This document shows, piece by piece, positions 22,396 to 29,720 of a DNA stretch of 30,354 nt. The translations under genes and the position numbers were made by a program. The DNA is taken from contig JBOGEN010000221.1 in assembly GCA_050743265.1 (NCBI GenBank), forward strand, positions 1 to 30,354. The letters are read 5' to 3'. The first letter of the stretch is position 1. Every line of letters begins with the position of its first letter. This stretch comes from JBOGEN01 sp050743265 (GTDB lineage Bacteria; Actinomycetota; Actinomycetes; JBOGEN01). The notes under the pieces were generated by a model. It saw only the letters and a program-made list of their open reading frames with translations. It did not search any database and was not told where the DNA came from.

Positions 22396-23481
22396 ATGCG
22401 CCGAGGACGTCGCCGCCACGCGGAGGCAGCGCGGGAGGAGCAGGAGCTCGCCAGGTACGAGGAGCTTCCCCAAGGTCACCACCACGAGCGCCCCCCGGAG
22501 AAGACCATCGTCCGGGAGAAGACCATGGCGCGGCGCCCCGAGGGGCCCCCACATCCACGGAAGTCGGGCACCTGGAGCACGCTCAAGCGCACGATCTCTG
22601 AGTTCATCGAGGACCACGGCACCGTCTGGGCCGCGGCGCTCACGTACTTCGGTCTGCTCGCGATCTTCCCGGCGCTGCTCGCCCTGGTCTCGCTCGTGGG
22701 CCTCTTCGCGGACCCGCAGGAGATCACGGAGACGCTCACGGACGTCGTCCGCGAGCTCGGGCCGGCCAGCGCGGTGCAGGCTCTGCAGGGACCGATCGAG
22801 AGCGTGACGGCTGACAAGGGTGCCGCAGGCATCCTCGCGATCGTGGGTCTGCTCGCGGCGCTGTGGAGCGCGTCGGGGTACATCGGGGGGTTCACGCAGG
22901 CGTCCAACGTGATCTGGGAGGTCGAGGAGGGGCGGCCGTTCTACCTCCTGCGCCCGCTTCAGATGCTGGTCACCCTGGTGCAGGTGCTGCTGCTCGCGCT
23001 CGTCGCCGTCGCGGTGGTCGTGAGCGGCCCCGTCGCAAGCGCGGTGGGCAGCGCTCTCGGTATCGGGAGCACCGCCGTCACCGTCTGGAACTGGGCCAAG
23101 TGGCCGGTGATGGTGCTCGTCGTCCTCGTCGCGATCGCGCTGCTGTACTACGCGACCCCCAACGCCCGGCAGCGCGGCTTCCGCTCCGTCCTCCCGGGGG
23201 CCGTGGTGGCGGTCGTCGTCTGGCTGCTCGCGTCCGTCGCGTTCGCGGTGTACGTGGCCAACTTCGGCGCGTACAACGCCACGTACGGGACGCTCGGCGG
23301 GCTCATCTGCTTCCTCGTCTGGTACTGGATCAGCAACGTCGCCGTCGTGCTCGGCACCGAGTTCAACGCCGAGCGGGAGCGGTCCCGCCAGATCGCGGAG
23401 GCCGTGCCGGGGGCGGAGCGTGAGCTGCAGGTCGACCTGCGCCGGGAGCCGAAGCTGAAGAAGCGCTCGCGTACGGGCTGA
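22396..23481 (+). CDS. YihY/BrkB-family integral membrane protein
   Basis: A 361-residue polytopic membrane protein of the YihY/virulence factor BrkB family (once misannotated as RNase BN). After a charged cytoplasmic N-terminus of about 60-75 residues come the family-typical HGTVWAAALTYFGLLAIFPALLALVSLVG segment and about five further hydrophobic segments, including YNATYGTLGGLICFLVWYWISNVAVVLGTEFNAE. The C-terminus is basic. The role is unknown; a transport or envelope function is usually assumed. ATG 22396 has GGAGG five bases upstream. ATG 22525 (codon 44) has GGGAGAAG just before it and could be an alternative start. The N-terminal extension holds a histidine cluster and a 12-bp DNA repeat (22497-22508, 22515-22526) encoding EKTIVR/EKTMAR. 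Confidence 0.9.
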   Translation: MRRGRRRHAEAAREEQELARYEELPQGHHHERPPEKTIVREKTMARRPEGPPHPRKSGTWSTLKRTISEFIEDHGTVWAAALTYFGLLAIFPALLALVSLVGLFADPQEITETLTDVVRELGPASAVQALQGPIESVTADKGAAGILAIVGLLAALWSASGYIGGFTQASNVIWEVEEGRPFYLLRPLQMLVTLVQVLLLALVAVAVVVSGPVASAVGSALGIGSTAVTVWNWAKWPVMVLVVLVAIALLYYATPNARQRGFRSVLPGAVVAVVVWLLASVAFAVYVANFGAYNATYGTLGGLICFLVWYWISNVAVVLGTEFNAERERSRQIAEAVPGAERELQVDLRREPKLKKRSRTG

Positions 23482-23685
23482 ACCGCCGCACGCGGCCGGC
23501 CAGCCACTCCAGGGGCTCTCTGGTCGGGGCTCAGCTGGCGCAGCAATTCCTGGACCTCAGGGGGTCGGCCGCTCATGTGGTCCCTCTCGCGATGCGCTCC
23601 GGGGCCGGCCCAGTGTCGCGGTGAGGTACGACGAACCCGCCCGGGGCACGTGGGACGTCAGGTGGTGAGCGCCGCCGCGAGGCCG

Positions 23686-23691
23686 TAGCCT
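23686..23691 (+). promoter_or_regulatory. -10 box for the S9 peptidase gene, leaderless layout
   Basis: TAGCCT is followed by eight bases and GTG 23700. This supports initiation at that GTG from an mRNA with almost no leader. Confidence 0.45.
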
Positions 23692-23699
23692 CGGGCGCC

Positions 23700-25526
23700 G
23701 TGATCACTCCGCAGAGCGAGCCGACCGGTCCCGGCGACACCGAGCCCCGGTGGAAGAAGCGCTTCCGCGCGGCGCGGGTGTCCCTGCCGGCGTGGGCCGC
23801 GGGCGCGCCGGAGCGCACGGTGTTCGTGAGCAACGTGAGCGGCGTGTTCGAGGTGTACGCCTGGGACCGCGCCGACGGCTCCCAGCGCCAGGTCACGGAC
23901 CGGCCGGAGGGGACGATCCACGCCGGCCTCGACCCCACGGGCGCGCACATCTGGTGGTTCGACGACACCGCGGGCGACGAGTTCGGCGTCTGGCGCCGCC
24001 AGACGTTCGCGGGCGGGCCGGACGAGCCCGCGGTGCCCGGCCTCGCGCCCTCGTACCCCGCCGGGCTCTCGGTCGGGCGCAGCGGGCTCGCCGTCGTGGG
24101 ACGCTCGACCGACGACGGGACGGCGATCCACCTGTGCCACCCGGGGTCGCCCCTGGCCACCCTGTACGCGCACCGTGAGAGCGCGCACGTCGTGGGCATG
24201 TCCTGGGACGAGCGGCTCGTCGTCATCGCCCACAGCGAGCACGGGGACTCCCGCCACCCGGCTTTGCGTGTCTACCGCGTGGACGACGACGTCACCGACG
24301 GCAGCGCCTCTGTCCTGGCCGACCTGTGGGACGGCACCGGCAAGGGGCTGGACGGCGTCGGGTTTCCCCCGGTCACCGGGGACAGCCGGTTGCTCGTCCT
24401 GCACGAGCGGCGCGGGCGCGCCGAGCCCATGGTGTGGGACCCGCTCACGTCGCAGCAGGACGAGGTCGTGCTCGACCTGCCGGGCGAGATCAGCGCCGAG
24501 TGGTACCCGGACGGCTCGGCGCTGCTCATCGGGTCCGACTACCGCGGCCGGACCACGCTGCACCGGTACGACCTCACCACCCGCGGGCTGACCCCCCTGG
24601 AGACGCCCGCCGGCGTCGTCACAGCCGCCACTGCGCGTCCGGACGAGACGGTCGAGTACCTCTGGTCGTCCGCCGCGCGGCCACCGGTCGTCCGCTCCAC
24701 GTCCGGGAACGTGGTGCTCGCCCCGCCCGGCGACCCGGCGCCCCCGTCCGTCCCGGCCGGCGATCTCGACGTCGAGGGCCCTGGCGGCCGCGTCCACTCG
24801 CTCGTCTCGCTCCCCGAGCACGGGAAGGCGCCGTACCCGGCGGTGTTCCTCGCCCACGGCGGTCCGACGCACCACGACGCCGACTCGTTCGCCTCCGACG
24901 TGGCCGCGTGGGTCGACGCCGGGTTCGCCGTCGTCCGCGTGAACTACCGCGGCTCGGACGGGTACGGCAGCGCGTGGCGGGACGCCCTCACCGGCCGGGT
25001 GGGGCTCACGGAACTGGAGGACATCCGGGCGGTACGCGACCACGCCGTCGAGACCGGCCTGCTGGACCCGGCCAGGCTCGTCCTGGCCGGAGGGTCGTGG
25101 GGCGGCTTCCTCACGCTGCTCGGGCTCGGTACGCAGCCGGACGCCTGGTCGCTCGGCATCGCCGCCGTCCCCGTCGCGGACTACCTGGCCGCCTACGAGG
25201 ACGAGATGGAGGCGCTGCGCGCGTTCGACAGGGCGATGTTCGGCGGCTCCCCGGAGGAGGTGCCCGAACGGTTCACCGAGTCGTCCCCGATCACGTACGT
25301 GGACCAGGTCCGCGTACCCGTCCTTGTCCTGGCCGGGGCGAACGACCCGCGCTGCCCGATCCGGCAGATCGACAACTACCTGGCCCGGCTTCGCGAGCTG
25401 GGACGCGAGCACGAGGTGTACCGCTTCGACGCGGGGCACGGCTCTCTCGTCGTCGACGAGCGCATCCGGCAGATGCAGGTCGAGCTGGAGTTCGCCCGCC
25501 GCCACCTCGGCCCCGAGCCGGCCTGA
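23700..25526 (+). CDS. Prolyl oligopeptidase-family (S9) serine peptidase
   Basis: A 608-residue protein with an N-terminal beta-propeller (about 35-360, repeated strands such as TVFVSNVSGVFEVYAWD and SRLLVLHERRGRAEPMVWD) and a C-terminal alpha/beta-hydrolase domain. The catalytic triad can be placed: S466 in GGSWGGF, D549 in AGANDPRCP and H580 in DAGHGS; HGGPTHHD near 389 supplies the oxyanion region. No signal peptide or membrane segment is visible, so it is probably cytoplasmic and acts on short peptides (acylaminoacyl/dipeptidyl-peptidase-like). It converges on asd with a 25-bp gap. It may help process imported peptides, but it is not linked to the importer operon. Confidence 0.93.
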   Translation: MITPQSEPTGPGDTEPRWKKRFRAARVSLPAWAAGAPERTVFVSNVSGVFEVYAWDRADGSQRQVTDRPEGTIHAGLDPTGAHIWWFDDTAGDEFGVWRRQTFAGGPDEPAVPGLAPSYPAGLSVGRSGLAVVGRSTDDGTAIHLCHPGSPLATLYAHRESAHVVGMSWDERLVVIAHSEHGDSRHPALRVYRVDDDVTDGSASVLADLWDGTGKGLDGVGFPPVTGDSRLLVLHERRGRAEPMVWDPLTSQQDEVVLDLPGEISAEWYPDGSALLIGSDYRGRTTLHRYDLTTRGLTPLETPAGVVTAATARPDETVEYLWSSAARPPVVRSTSGNVVLAPPGDPAPPSVPAGDLDVEGPGGRVHSLVSLPEHGKAPYPAVFLAHGGPTHHDADSFASDVAAWVDAGFAVVRVNYRGSDGYGSAWRDALTGRVGLTELEDIRAVRDHAVETGLLDPARLVLAGGSWGGFLTLLGLGTQPDAWSLGIAAVPVADYLAAYEDEMEALRAFDRAMFGGSPEEVPERFTESSPITYVDQVRVPVLVLAGANDPRCPIRQIDNYLARLRELGREHEVYRFDAGHGSLVVDERIRQMQVELEFARRHLGPEPA

Positions 25527-25551
25527 GTATCGGACTGACCGCGTACTGCGT

Positions 25552-26616
25552 TCAGCCGGCGACGAGCTCAGCCGCCACGACCTCGGCGATCTGCGCCGTG
25601 TTGAGCGCGGCCCCCTTGCGGAGGTTGTCGCCGCACACGAAGAAGTCGAGCGCGCGGGCGTCGTCCGGGGCGCGGCGCACGCGGCCCACCCAGGTCGGGT
25701 CCGTTCCCACGACGTCGATCGGCGTCGGGAACTCGGACTCCTCCGGGTTGTCGCACAGCAGCACGCCGGGCGCCTCCCGCAGCACCTCGCGTGCCTCGTC
25801 CGCGTCGACGTCGGACGCGAACGTCGCGTGGACGGTCAGCGAGTGCGTGGTGAGCACGGGGACGCGGACGCACGTCGCGGAGATCGGGAGGTCGGGCAGC
25901 CCGAGGATCTTGCGCGACTCGTTGCGCACCTTGAGCTCCTCGGACGACCAGCCGTCCTCCTTCAGCGACCCGCACCACGGCACGACGTTCATCGCGAGCG
26001 GCGCCGCGAACGGGCCGAGGTCCTCGCCGACGACCCGGCGGACGTCACCGCTGCGCTGGCCGAGCGTCCTGTCGCCCGCGACCTTCTCCATCTGCTCGTA
26101 CAGCGTGTCCGCGCCGGCCTGACCCGAGCCGGACGCCGCCTGGTACGACGACACGACGAGGCTCTCCAGCCCGTACCGGCGGTGCAGCACCCCCACTGCG
26201 ACGATCATCGACAGGGTCGTGCAGTTGGGGTTGCTGATGATGCCCTTCGGCCGGTTCGCGGCGGTGTCGGCGTTGACCTCGGGGACGACGAGCGGCACCT
26301 GCGGGTCCATGCGGAACGCGCCGGAGTTGTCGACCGCGACCACCCCGCGGGACGCCGCGACCGGCGCCCACTGCAGCGAGACCTCGTCCGGCACGTCGAA
26401 CATCGCGATGTCGACGCCGTCGAAGCACTCCTCGGAGAGAGCGACGACCTCCACGTCCTCGCCGCGGACGCGCAGCGTGCGCCCGGCCGAGCGGGGCGAG
26501 GCGACGAGCCGGATCTCGCCCCAGACGTCCTCGCGCGTGGAGAGCAGGTCGAGCATGACCGACCCGACAGCACCGGTGGCGCCGACGACGGCGAGCACGG
26601 GCCTGCGCCCGCTCAC
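25552..26616 (-). CDS. asd: Aspartate-semialdehyde dehydrogenase
   Basis: A 354-residue NADP-dependent enzyme converting aspartyl-4-phosphate to aspartate semialdehyde, the branch point to lysine/diaminopimelate, threonine and methionine. The N-terminal nucleotide-binding loop is VGATGAVGS (11-19). The catalytic cysteine is C132 in SNPNCTT, the conserved SSYQAASGSGQ follows, and H258 in RVPVLTTHS is the catalytic base. The GTG start at 26616 overlaps the stop of ask (GTGA), so expression is coupled. Length and motifs are normal. Confidence 0.97.
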   Translation of the reverse strand: MSGRRPVLAVVGATGAVGSVMLDLLSTREDVWGEIRLVASPRSAGRTLRVRGEDVEVVALSEECFDGVDIAMFDVPDEVSLQWAPVAASRGVVAVDNSGAFRMDPQVPLVVPEVNADTAANRPKGIISNPNCTTLSMIVAVGVLHRRYGLESLVVSSYQAASGSGQAGADTLYEQMEKVAGDRTLGQRSGDVRRVVGEDLGPFAAPLAMNVVPWCGSLKEDGWSSEELKVRNESRKILGLPDLPISATCVRVPVLTTHSLTVHATFASDVDADEAREVLREAPGVLLCDNPEESEFPTPIDVVGTDPTWVGRVRRAPDDARALDFFVCGDNLRKGAALNTAQIAEVVAAELVAG

Positions 26617-27134
26617 CGGCCCGTCCCCCCGTACACCGTGGCGGCCTCGCCCTCGGACTCCAGCGAGAACGCCTTGTGCACGGCGGCGACCGCCTCGCCC
26701 AGGTCGTCCTCTCGGACCACCACCGAGATGCGGATCTCCGAGGTCGAGATCATCTCGACGTTCACCCCGGCGTCGGAGATGGCCTGGAAGAACCGGGCGG
26801 AGACCCCGGGGTGCGAGCGCATGCCCGCGCCCACGAGGGACACCTTGCCGACCTGGTCGTCGTACTGCAGGTGCTCGTAGCCGACCGCGTCCTTGATGCG
26901 GGTGAGGGCCGACATCGCCGTCTGGCCGTCGGACTTCGGCAGCGTGAACGAGATGTCCGTGCGGCCGGACGCGGTCGTGGAGACGTTCTGGACGATCATG
27001 TCGATGTTGATCTCGGCCCGCGCGATCGCCCCGAAGATCTGCGCCGCCTCGCCCGGCTTGTCAGGCACGCCGACGACCGTGATCTTGGCCTCGCCCTTGT
27101 CGTGAGCGACGCCGGAGATGATCGCCTGCTCCAT
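26613..27134 (-). CDS. Probable internal-start beta subunit of aspartate kinase
   Basis: Within ask, ATG 27134 (MEQAIISGVAHDKGEAKITV) is preceded by GAAGGGG about eight bases upstream. It would yield a 173-residue protein made of both ACT domains. Corynebacterium glutamicum and Bacillus make such a beta subunit from an in-frame internal start at the same place, giving an alpha2beta2 enzyme. Here its use is inferred from the start position, the ribosome binding site and the length. Confidence 0.55.
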   Translation of the reverse strand: MEQAIISGVAHDKGEAKITVVGVPDKPGEAAQIFGAIARAEINIDMIVQNVSTTASGRTDISFTLPKSDGQTAMSALTRIKDAVGYEHLQYDDQVGKVSLVGAGMRSHPGVSARFFQAISDAGVNVEMISTSEIRISVVVREDDLGEAVAAVHKAFSLESEGEAATVYGGTGR

Positions 27135-27884
27135 CTGGTCGACCCCTTCTGGCTCGTCGGTGACCCAGGTCCCGGGCTTGGTACTGAACGACGAGCGTAC
27201 GTGGATCGGGATGCGGTAGCGACGGGCGTACTCGACGCAGCGCAGGTGAAGGATCTTGGATCCGCAGGCCGCCATCTCGAGCATCTCCTCGTAGGTCACC
27301 CGGGGGAGGCGCCGGGCCTGCGGGACGAGCCGGGGGTCGGCGGAGTAGACCCCGTCCACGTCCGAGTAGATCTCGCAGACCTCCGCCTCGAGCGAGGCCG
27401 CGAGGGCGACCGCGGTCGTGTCCGACCCGCCGCGGCCCAGCGTGGTGATGTCCTTGGTGTCCTGGCTGACGCCCTGGAAGCCCGCCACGATCGCCACGGC
27501 GCCGTCGTCCAGCGCGGAGCGGATACGACCGGGGGTGACGTCGATGATGCGGGCCTTGCCGTGCACGGAGGTGGTGAGCACGCCCGCCTGCGACCCGGTG
27601 AAGGACCTGGCTTCCTGGCCGAGGTCGGCGATCGCCATCGCGAGCAGCGCCATCGAGATGCGCTCGCCCGAGGTCAGGAGCATGTCCAGCTCACGGCCCG
27701 GGGGAAGCGGGCTCACGGCCTTCGCCAGGTCGATGAGGTCGTCCGTCGAGTCGCCCATGGCGGAGACGACCACGACGACGTCGTTGCCTGCCTTGCGCGT
27801 CTCGACGATGCGCTTCGCGACCCGCTTGATGCCCGCGGCGTCGGCGACGGACGACCCTCCGTACTTCTGGACGACTAGTCCCAC
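26613..27884 (-). CDS. ask: Aspartate kinase (alpha subunit)
   Basis: A 423-residue kinase that phosphorylates aspartate, the committed and feedback-controlled step of the aspartate pathway. The kinase domain starts with VQKYGGSSVAD (K7) and includes TTLGRGGSDTTAVALA and the EIYSDVDGVYSADPR region. Two ACT domains occupy about residues 255-423, where lysine and threonine would bind. GTG 27884 is chosen because GAGGA lies six bases upstream and relatives begin MGLVVQKYGG. ATG 27914 is an in-frame alternative adding ten residues. It is the first gene of the ask-asd pair, 158 bp downstream of the DUF5063 gene. An internal start probably gives a regulatory beta subunit. Confidence 0.96.
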   Translation of the reverse strand: MGLVVQKYGGSSVADAAGIKRVAKRIVETRKAGNDVVVVVSAMGDSTDDLIDLAKAVSPLPPGRELDMLLTSGERISMALLAMAIADLGQEARSFTGSQAGVLTTSVHGKARIIDVTPGRIRSALDDGAVAIVAGFQGVSQDTKDITTLGRGGSDTTAVALAASLEAEVCEIYSDVDGVYSADPRLVPQARRLPRVTYEEMLEMAACGSKILHLRCVEYARRYRIPIHVRSSFSTKPGTWVTDEPEGVDQMEQAIISGVAHDKGEAKITVVGVPDKPGEAAQIFGAIARAEINIDMIVQNVSTTASGRTDISFTLPKSDGQTAMSALTRIKDAVGYEHLQYDDQVGKVSLVGAGMRSHPGVSARFFQAISDAGVNVEMISTSEIRISVVVREDDLGEAVAAVHKAFSLESEGEAATVYGGTGR

Positions 27885-27928
27885 GCGTTCCTCTCCAGCC
27901 GGGGTCACCGGCATTGGACAACCCCACG

Positions 27929-27934
27929 AGTCTA
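27929..27934 (-). promoter_or_regulatory. -10 box for ask-asd
   Basis: TAGACT on the minus strand lies in an AT-richer patch 45 bases before GTG 27884. Transcription should start near 27921, giving a leader of about 37 bases. The -35 region is poor. A weak 6-bp stem (GGCACC/GGTGCC, 27938-27964) sits just upstream. Confidence 0.5.
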
Positions 27935-28042
27935 AATGGCACCCCAATGACCCCTGGTGGTGCCTCTGACCGGGTCGTCGGTGACGCGTGGGGAGCGTGG
28001 CGCAGTCGGGAGGGGTCCTCAGGCCCTGTCAGGCCGCTCGGG

Positions 28043-28612
28043 TCAGACCCCGTGCGTCCCCACCCGCTGCGGGCCGCCCCCGGTGAGCTCGACCTCCGCG
28101 GCCACGTCGAGCCGGGAGTGCGACACCACGGACTGGAGCGCACGCAGGGCCGCGCTGCCCGTCCCGCCCCAGTTCGACAGGTACGAGAACTGCCACCACC
28201 ACAGCGCCTCGTCCGTACGACCGGCCCTGTAGTGCTGCAGGCCGTGCAGCAGGTCGGCGGTCACGTCGGCCACGTCGTCGGAGAGGCTGTTGGTGACGAT
28301 CTCGGGCTCGCTGAGGTACGGGTCGAACACCTCGGTGTACTCGTCGATGGGCTCCAGCAGCGCCGAGAGGCGCACCCGCAGCTCCTCCACGTCCGGGTCG
28401 GGGCCGGCGTCGGGCTCGAACCGCTCCTGCGGGATCACGTCCGCGATCGCCCCGAGCCTCCCGCCCGCGAGCATCAGCTGCGACATCTGGAGCAGCAGCA
28501 GCGACACCGTGCGCTGCGGCTCGTCCCCTCGCGCGATCTCGCGGACGGCCACGACGAAGCTGCCGATCTGGTCGGCGATCTCCGTGGTGAACTCGGACAG
28601 GTCGTCAGACAT
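28043..28612 (-). CDS. DUF5063 protein
   Basis: A 189-residue acidic, mainly helical soluble protein resembling the actinobacterial DUF5063 family found between recR and ask. Typical segments are SFVVAVREIARG, LLLQMSQLMLAGGRLGAI and the tryptophan-rich DEALWWWQFSYLSNWGGTGSAALRAL. The function is unknown. ATG 28612 has GGGGAGGCGG upstream and overlaps the recR stop by eight bases, so it is translated with recR. The longer in-frame ORF to 28693 lies inside recR and has no family similarity. Confidence 0.85.
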   Translation of the reverse strand: MSDDLSEFTTEIADQIGSFVVAVREIARGDEPQRTVSLLLLQMSQLMLAGGRLGAIADVIPQERFEPDAGPDPDVEELRVRLSALLEPIDEYTEVFDPYLSEPEIVTNSLSDDVADVTADLLHGLQHYRAGRTDEALWWWQFSYLSNWGGTGSAALRALQSVVSHSRLDVAAEVELTGGGPQRVGTHGV

Positions 28613-29204
28613 CGAGCAACCGCCTCCCCTCGAAAGCCCGGCCCAGCGTGACCTCGTCGGCGTACTCGAGGTCACCTCCGACGGGCAGTCCACTCGCCAG
28701 CCGCGTGACGCGCAACCCCAGCGGCTTCACGAGTCTCGCGAGGTATGTTGCGGTTGCCTCCCCCTCGAGGTTGGGATCGGTCGCGAGGATGATCTCCTCG
28801 ACCGCGCTGTCCGCGAGCCGCGCCATGAGCTCCCGGACCCTGAGGTCGTCGGGCCCGATGCCCTCGATCGGGCTGATCGCGCCCCCGAGCACGTGGTACA
28901 GCCCGCGGAACTCGCGTGTGCGCTCGATGGCCACCACGTCCTTCGGCTCCTCGACCACGCAGACGACGGAGCCGTCGCGGCGAGGGTCGCGGCAGACGCG
29001 GCACTCCTCGTCCTGCGCGACGTTGCCGCAGACGCGGCAGAACCTGACCTTCTCCTTGACCTCGACGAGGGCGTCCACCAGACGCTTGACGTCGGCCGCG
29101 TCGGATGCGAGCAGGTGGAACGCGATGCGCTGCGCGCTCTTCGGCCCGACTCCCGGAAGTCGGCCCAGCTCGTCGATGAGGTCCTGGACGGCACCCTCGT
29201 ACAC
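28605..29204 (-). CDS. recR: Recombination protein RecR
   Basis: A 199-residue RecR that loads RecA with RecF/RecO at gaps. It has the helix-hairpin-helix LGRLPGVGPKSAQRIAFHLL (13-32), a four-cysteine zinc site C56, C59, C68, C71, and a Toprim domain from about residue 79 (VVCVVEEPKDVVAIERT, ending near ATDPNLEGEATATYLA). The length is standard. GTG 29204 lies nine bases after the ybaB stop and has only a weak GGCGGG upstream, consistent with coupling. Its stop overlaps the DUF5063 start. Confidence 0.97.
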   Translation of the reverse strand: MYEGAVQDLIDELGRLPGVGPKSAQRIAFHLLASDAADVKRLVDALVEVKEKVRFCRVCGNVAQDEECRVCRDPRRDGSVVCVVEEPKDVVAIERTREFRGLYHVLGGAISPIEGIGPDDLRVRELMARLADSAVEEIILATDPNLEGEATATYLARLVKPLGLRVTRLASGLPVGGDLEYADEVTLGRAFEGRRLLDV

Positions 29205-29213
29205 GCTGCCCGC

Positions 29214-29612
29214 CTAGAAGCCCGGGAGCCCGAGGTTGGACGGCCCGCCGCCGAGCGCATCGGGGCCCTGGCCGCCGGCCGCTCCCCCGAGGCCGCCCAT
29301 GCCGCCGAGCCCGTCGGCGAGCGGCCCGAGCTTGTCGGCCTGCAGGTCGGCCGCGGCACCGTTCGCGTCCCGGACGGCGGCGACGACCAGGTCCGCCAGC
29401 GTCTCCGTGTCCTCCGGGTCGGCGACCTTGGGGTCGATCGCGAGCGCCACCAGCTCGCCCGTCCCGCTCACCGTCGCGGTCACGAGCCCGCCCCCTGCGC
29501 TGCCCTGCACCTGGGCCCGCGCGAGCGCCTCCTGGGCCTCCATCATCTGCTGCTGCATCTGCTGGGCCTGCTGGAGCAGGTCCTGCATGTTCGGCTGGCC
29601 GCCGGTGGTCAC
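29214..29612 (-). CDS. ybaB: YbaB/EbfC nucleoid-associated protein
   Basis: A 132-residue YbaB-family DNA-binding protein. The N-terminal glutamine- and methionine-rich helix (MQDLLQQAQQMQQQMMEAQ) forms the dimer pincers, followed by GGGLVTATVSGTGELVALAIDPKV, which is diagnostic. The C-terminal third is an unusual glycine-rich tail (about 97-132, GLGGMGGLGGAAGG and on) likely to be disordered. GTG 29612 has AGGAG six bases upstream. It lies between dnaX and recR, a widely conserved order. Confidence 0.95.
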   Translation of the reverse strand: MTTGGQPNMQDLLQQAQQMQQQMMEAQEALARAQVQGSAGGGLVTATVSGTGELVALAIDPKVADPEDTETLADLVVAAVRDANGAAADLQADKLGPLADGLGGMGGLGGAAGGQGPDALGGGPSNLGLPGF

Positions 29613-29720
29613 GTGCTCTCCTCGCGGTCGTCCGTCAGGGCGTACGCCAGGTCGGCGCCTCGTCCGGCACGAGCCTACGGCCTGGCCGCACCCCCGCGGG
29701 CCACGCGTTCAGGACGCCCC

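Noticed and set aside
23148..23576. 142-codon minus-strand frame at the end of the YihY-family gene
   Set aside because: Most of it is antisense to the membrane protein, and the unique N-terminal part has no recognisable feature or good ribosome binding site.
26676..27878. 400-codon plus-strand frame opposite ask
   Set aside because: It is an antisense shadow of a clear aspartate kinase gene.
27985..28060. tRNA-like stretch GTGGCGCAGTCGGG in the ask upstream gap
   Set aside because: No acceptor, anticodon or T stem can be formed around it.
29613..29720. 4.5S signal recognition RNA in the dnaX-ybaB gap
   Set aside because: The gap is only 108 bp, and no SRP RNA tetraloop or long hairpin is seen.
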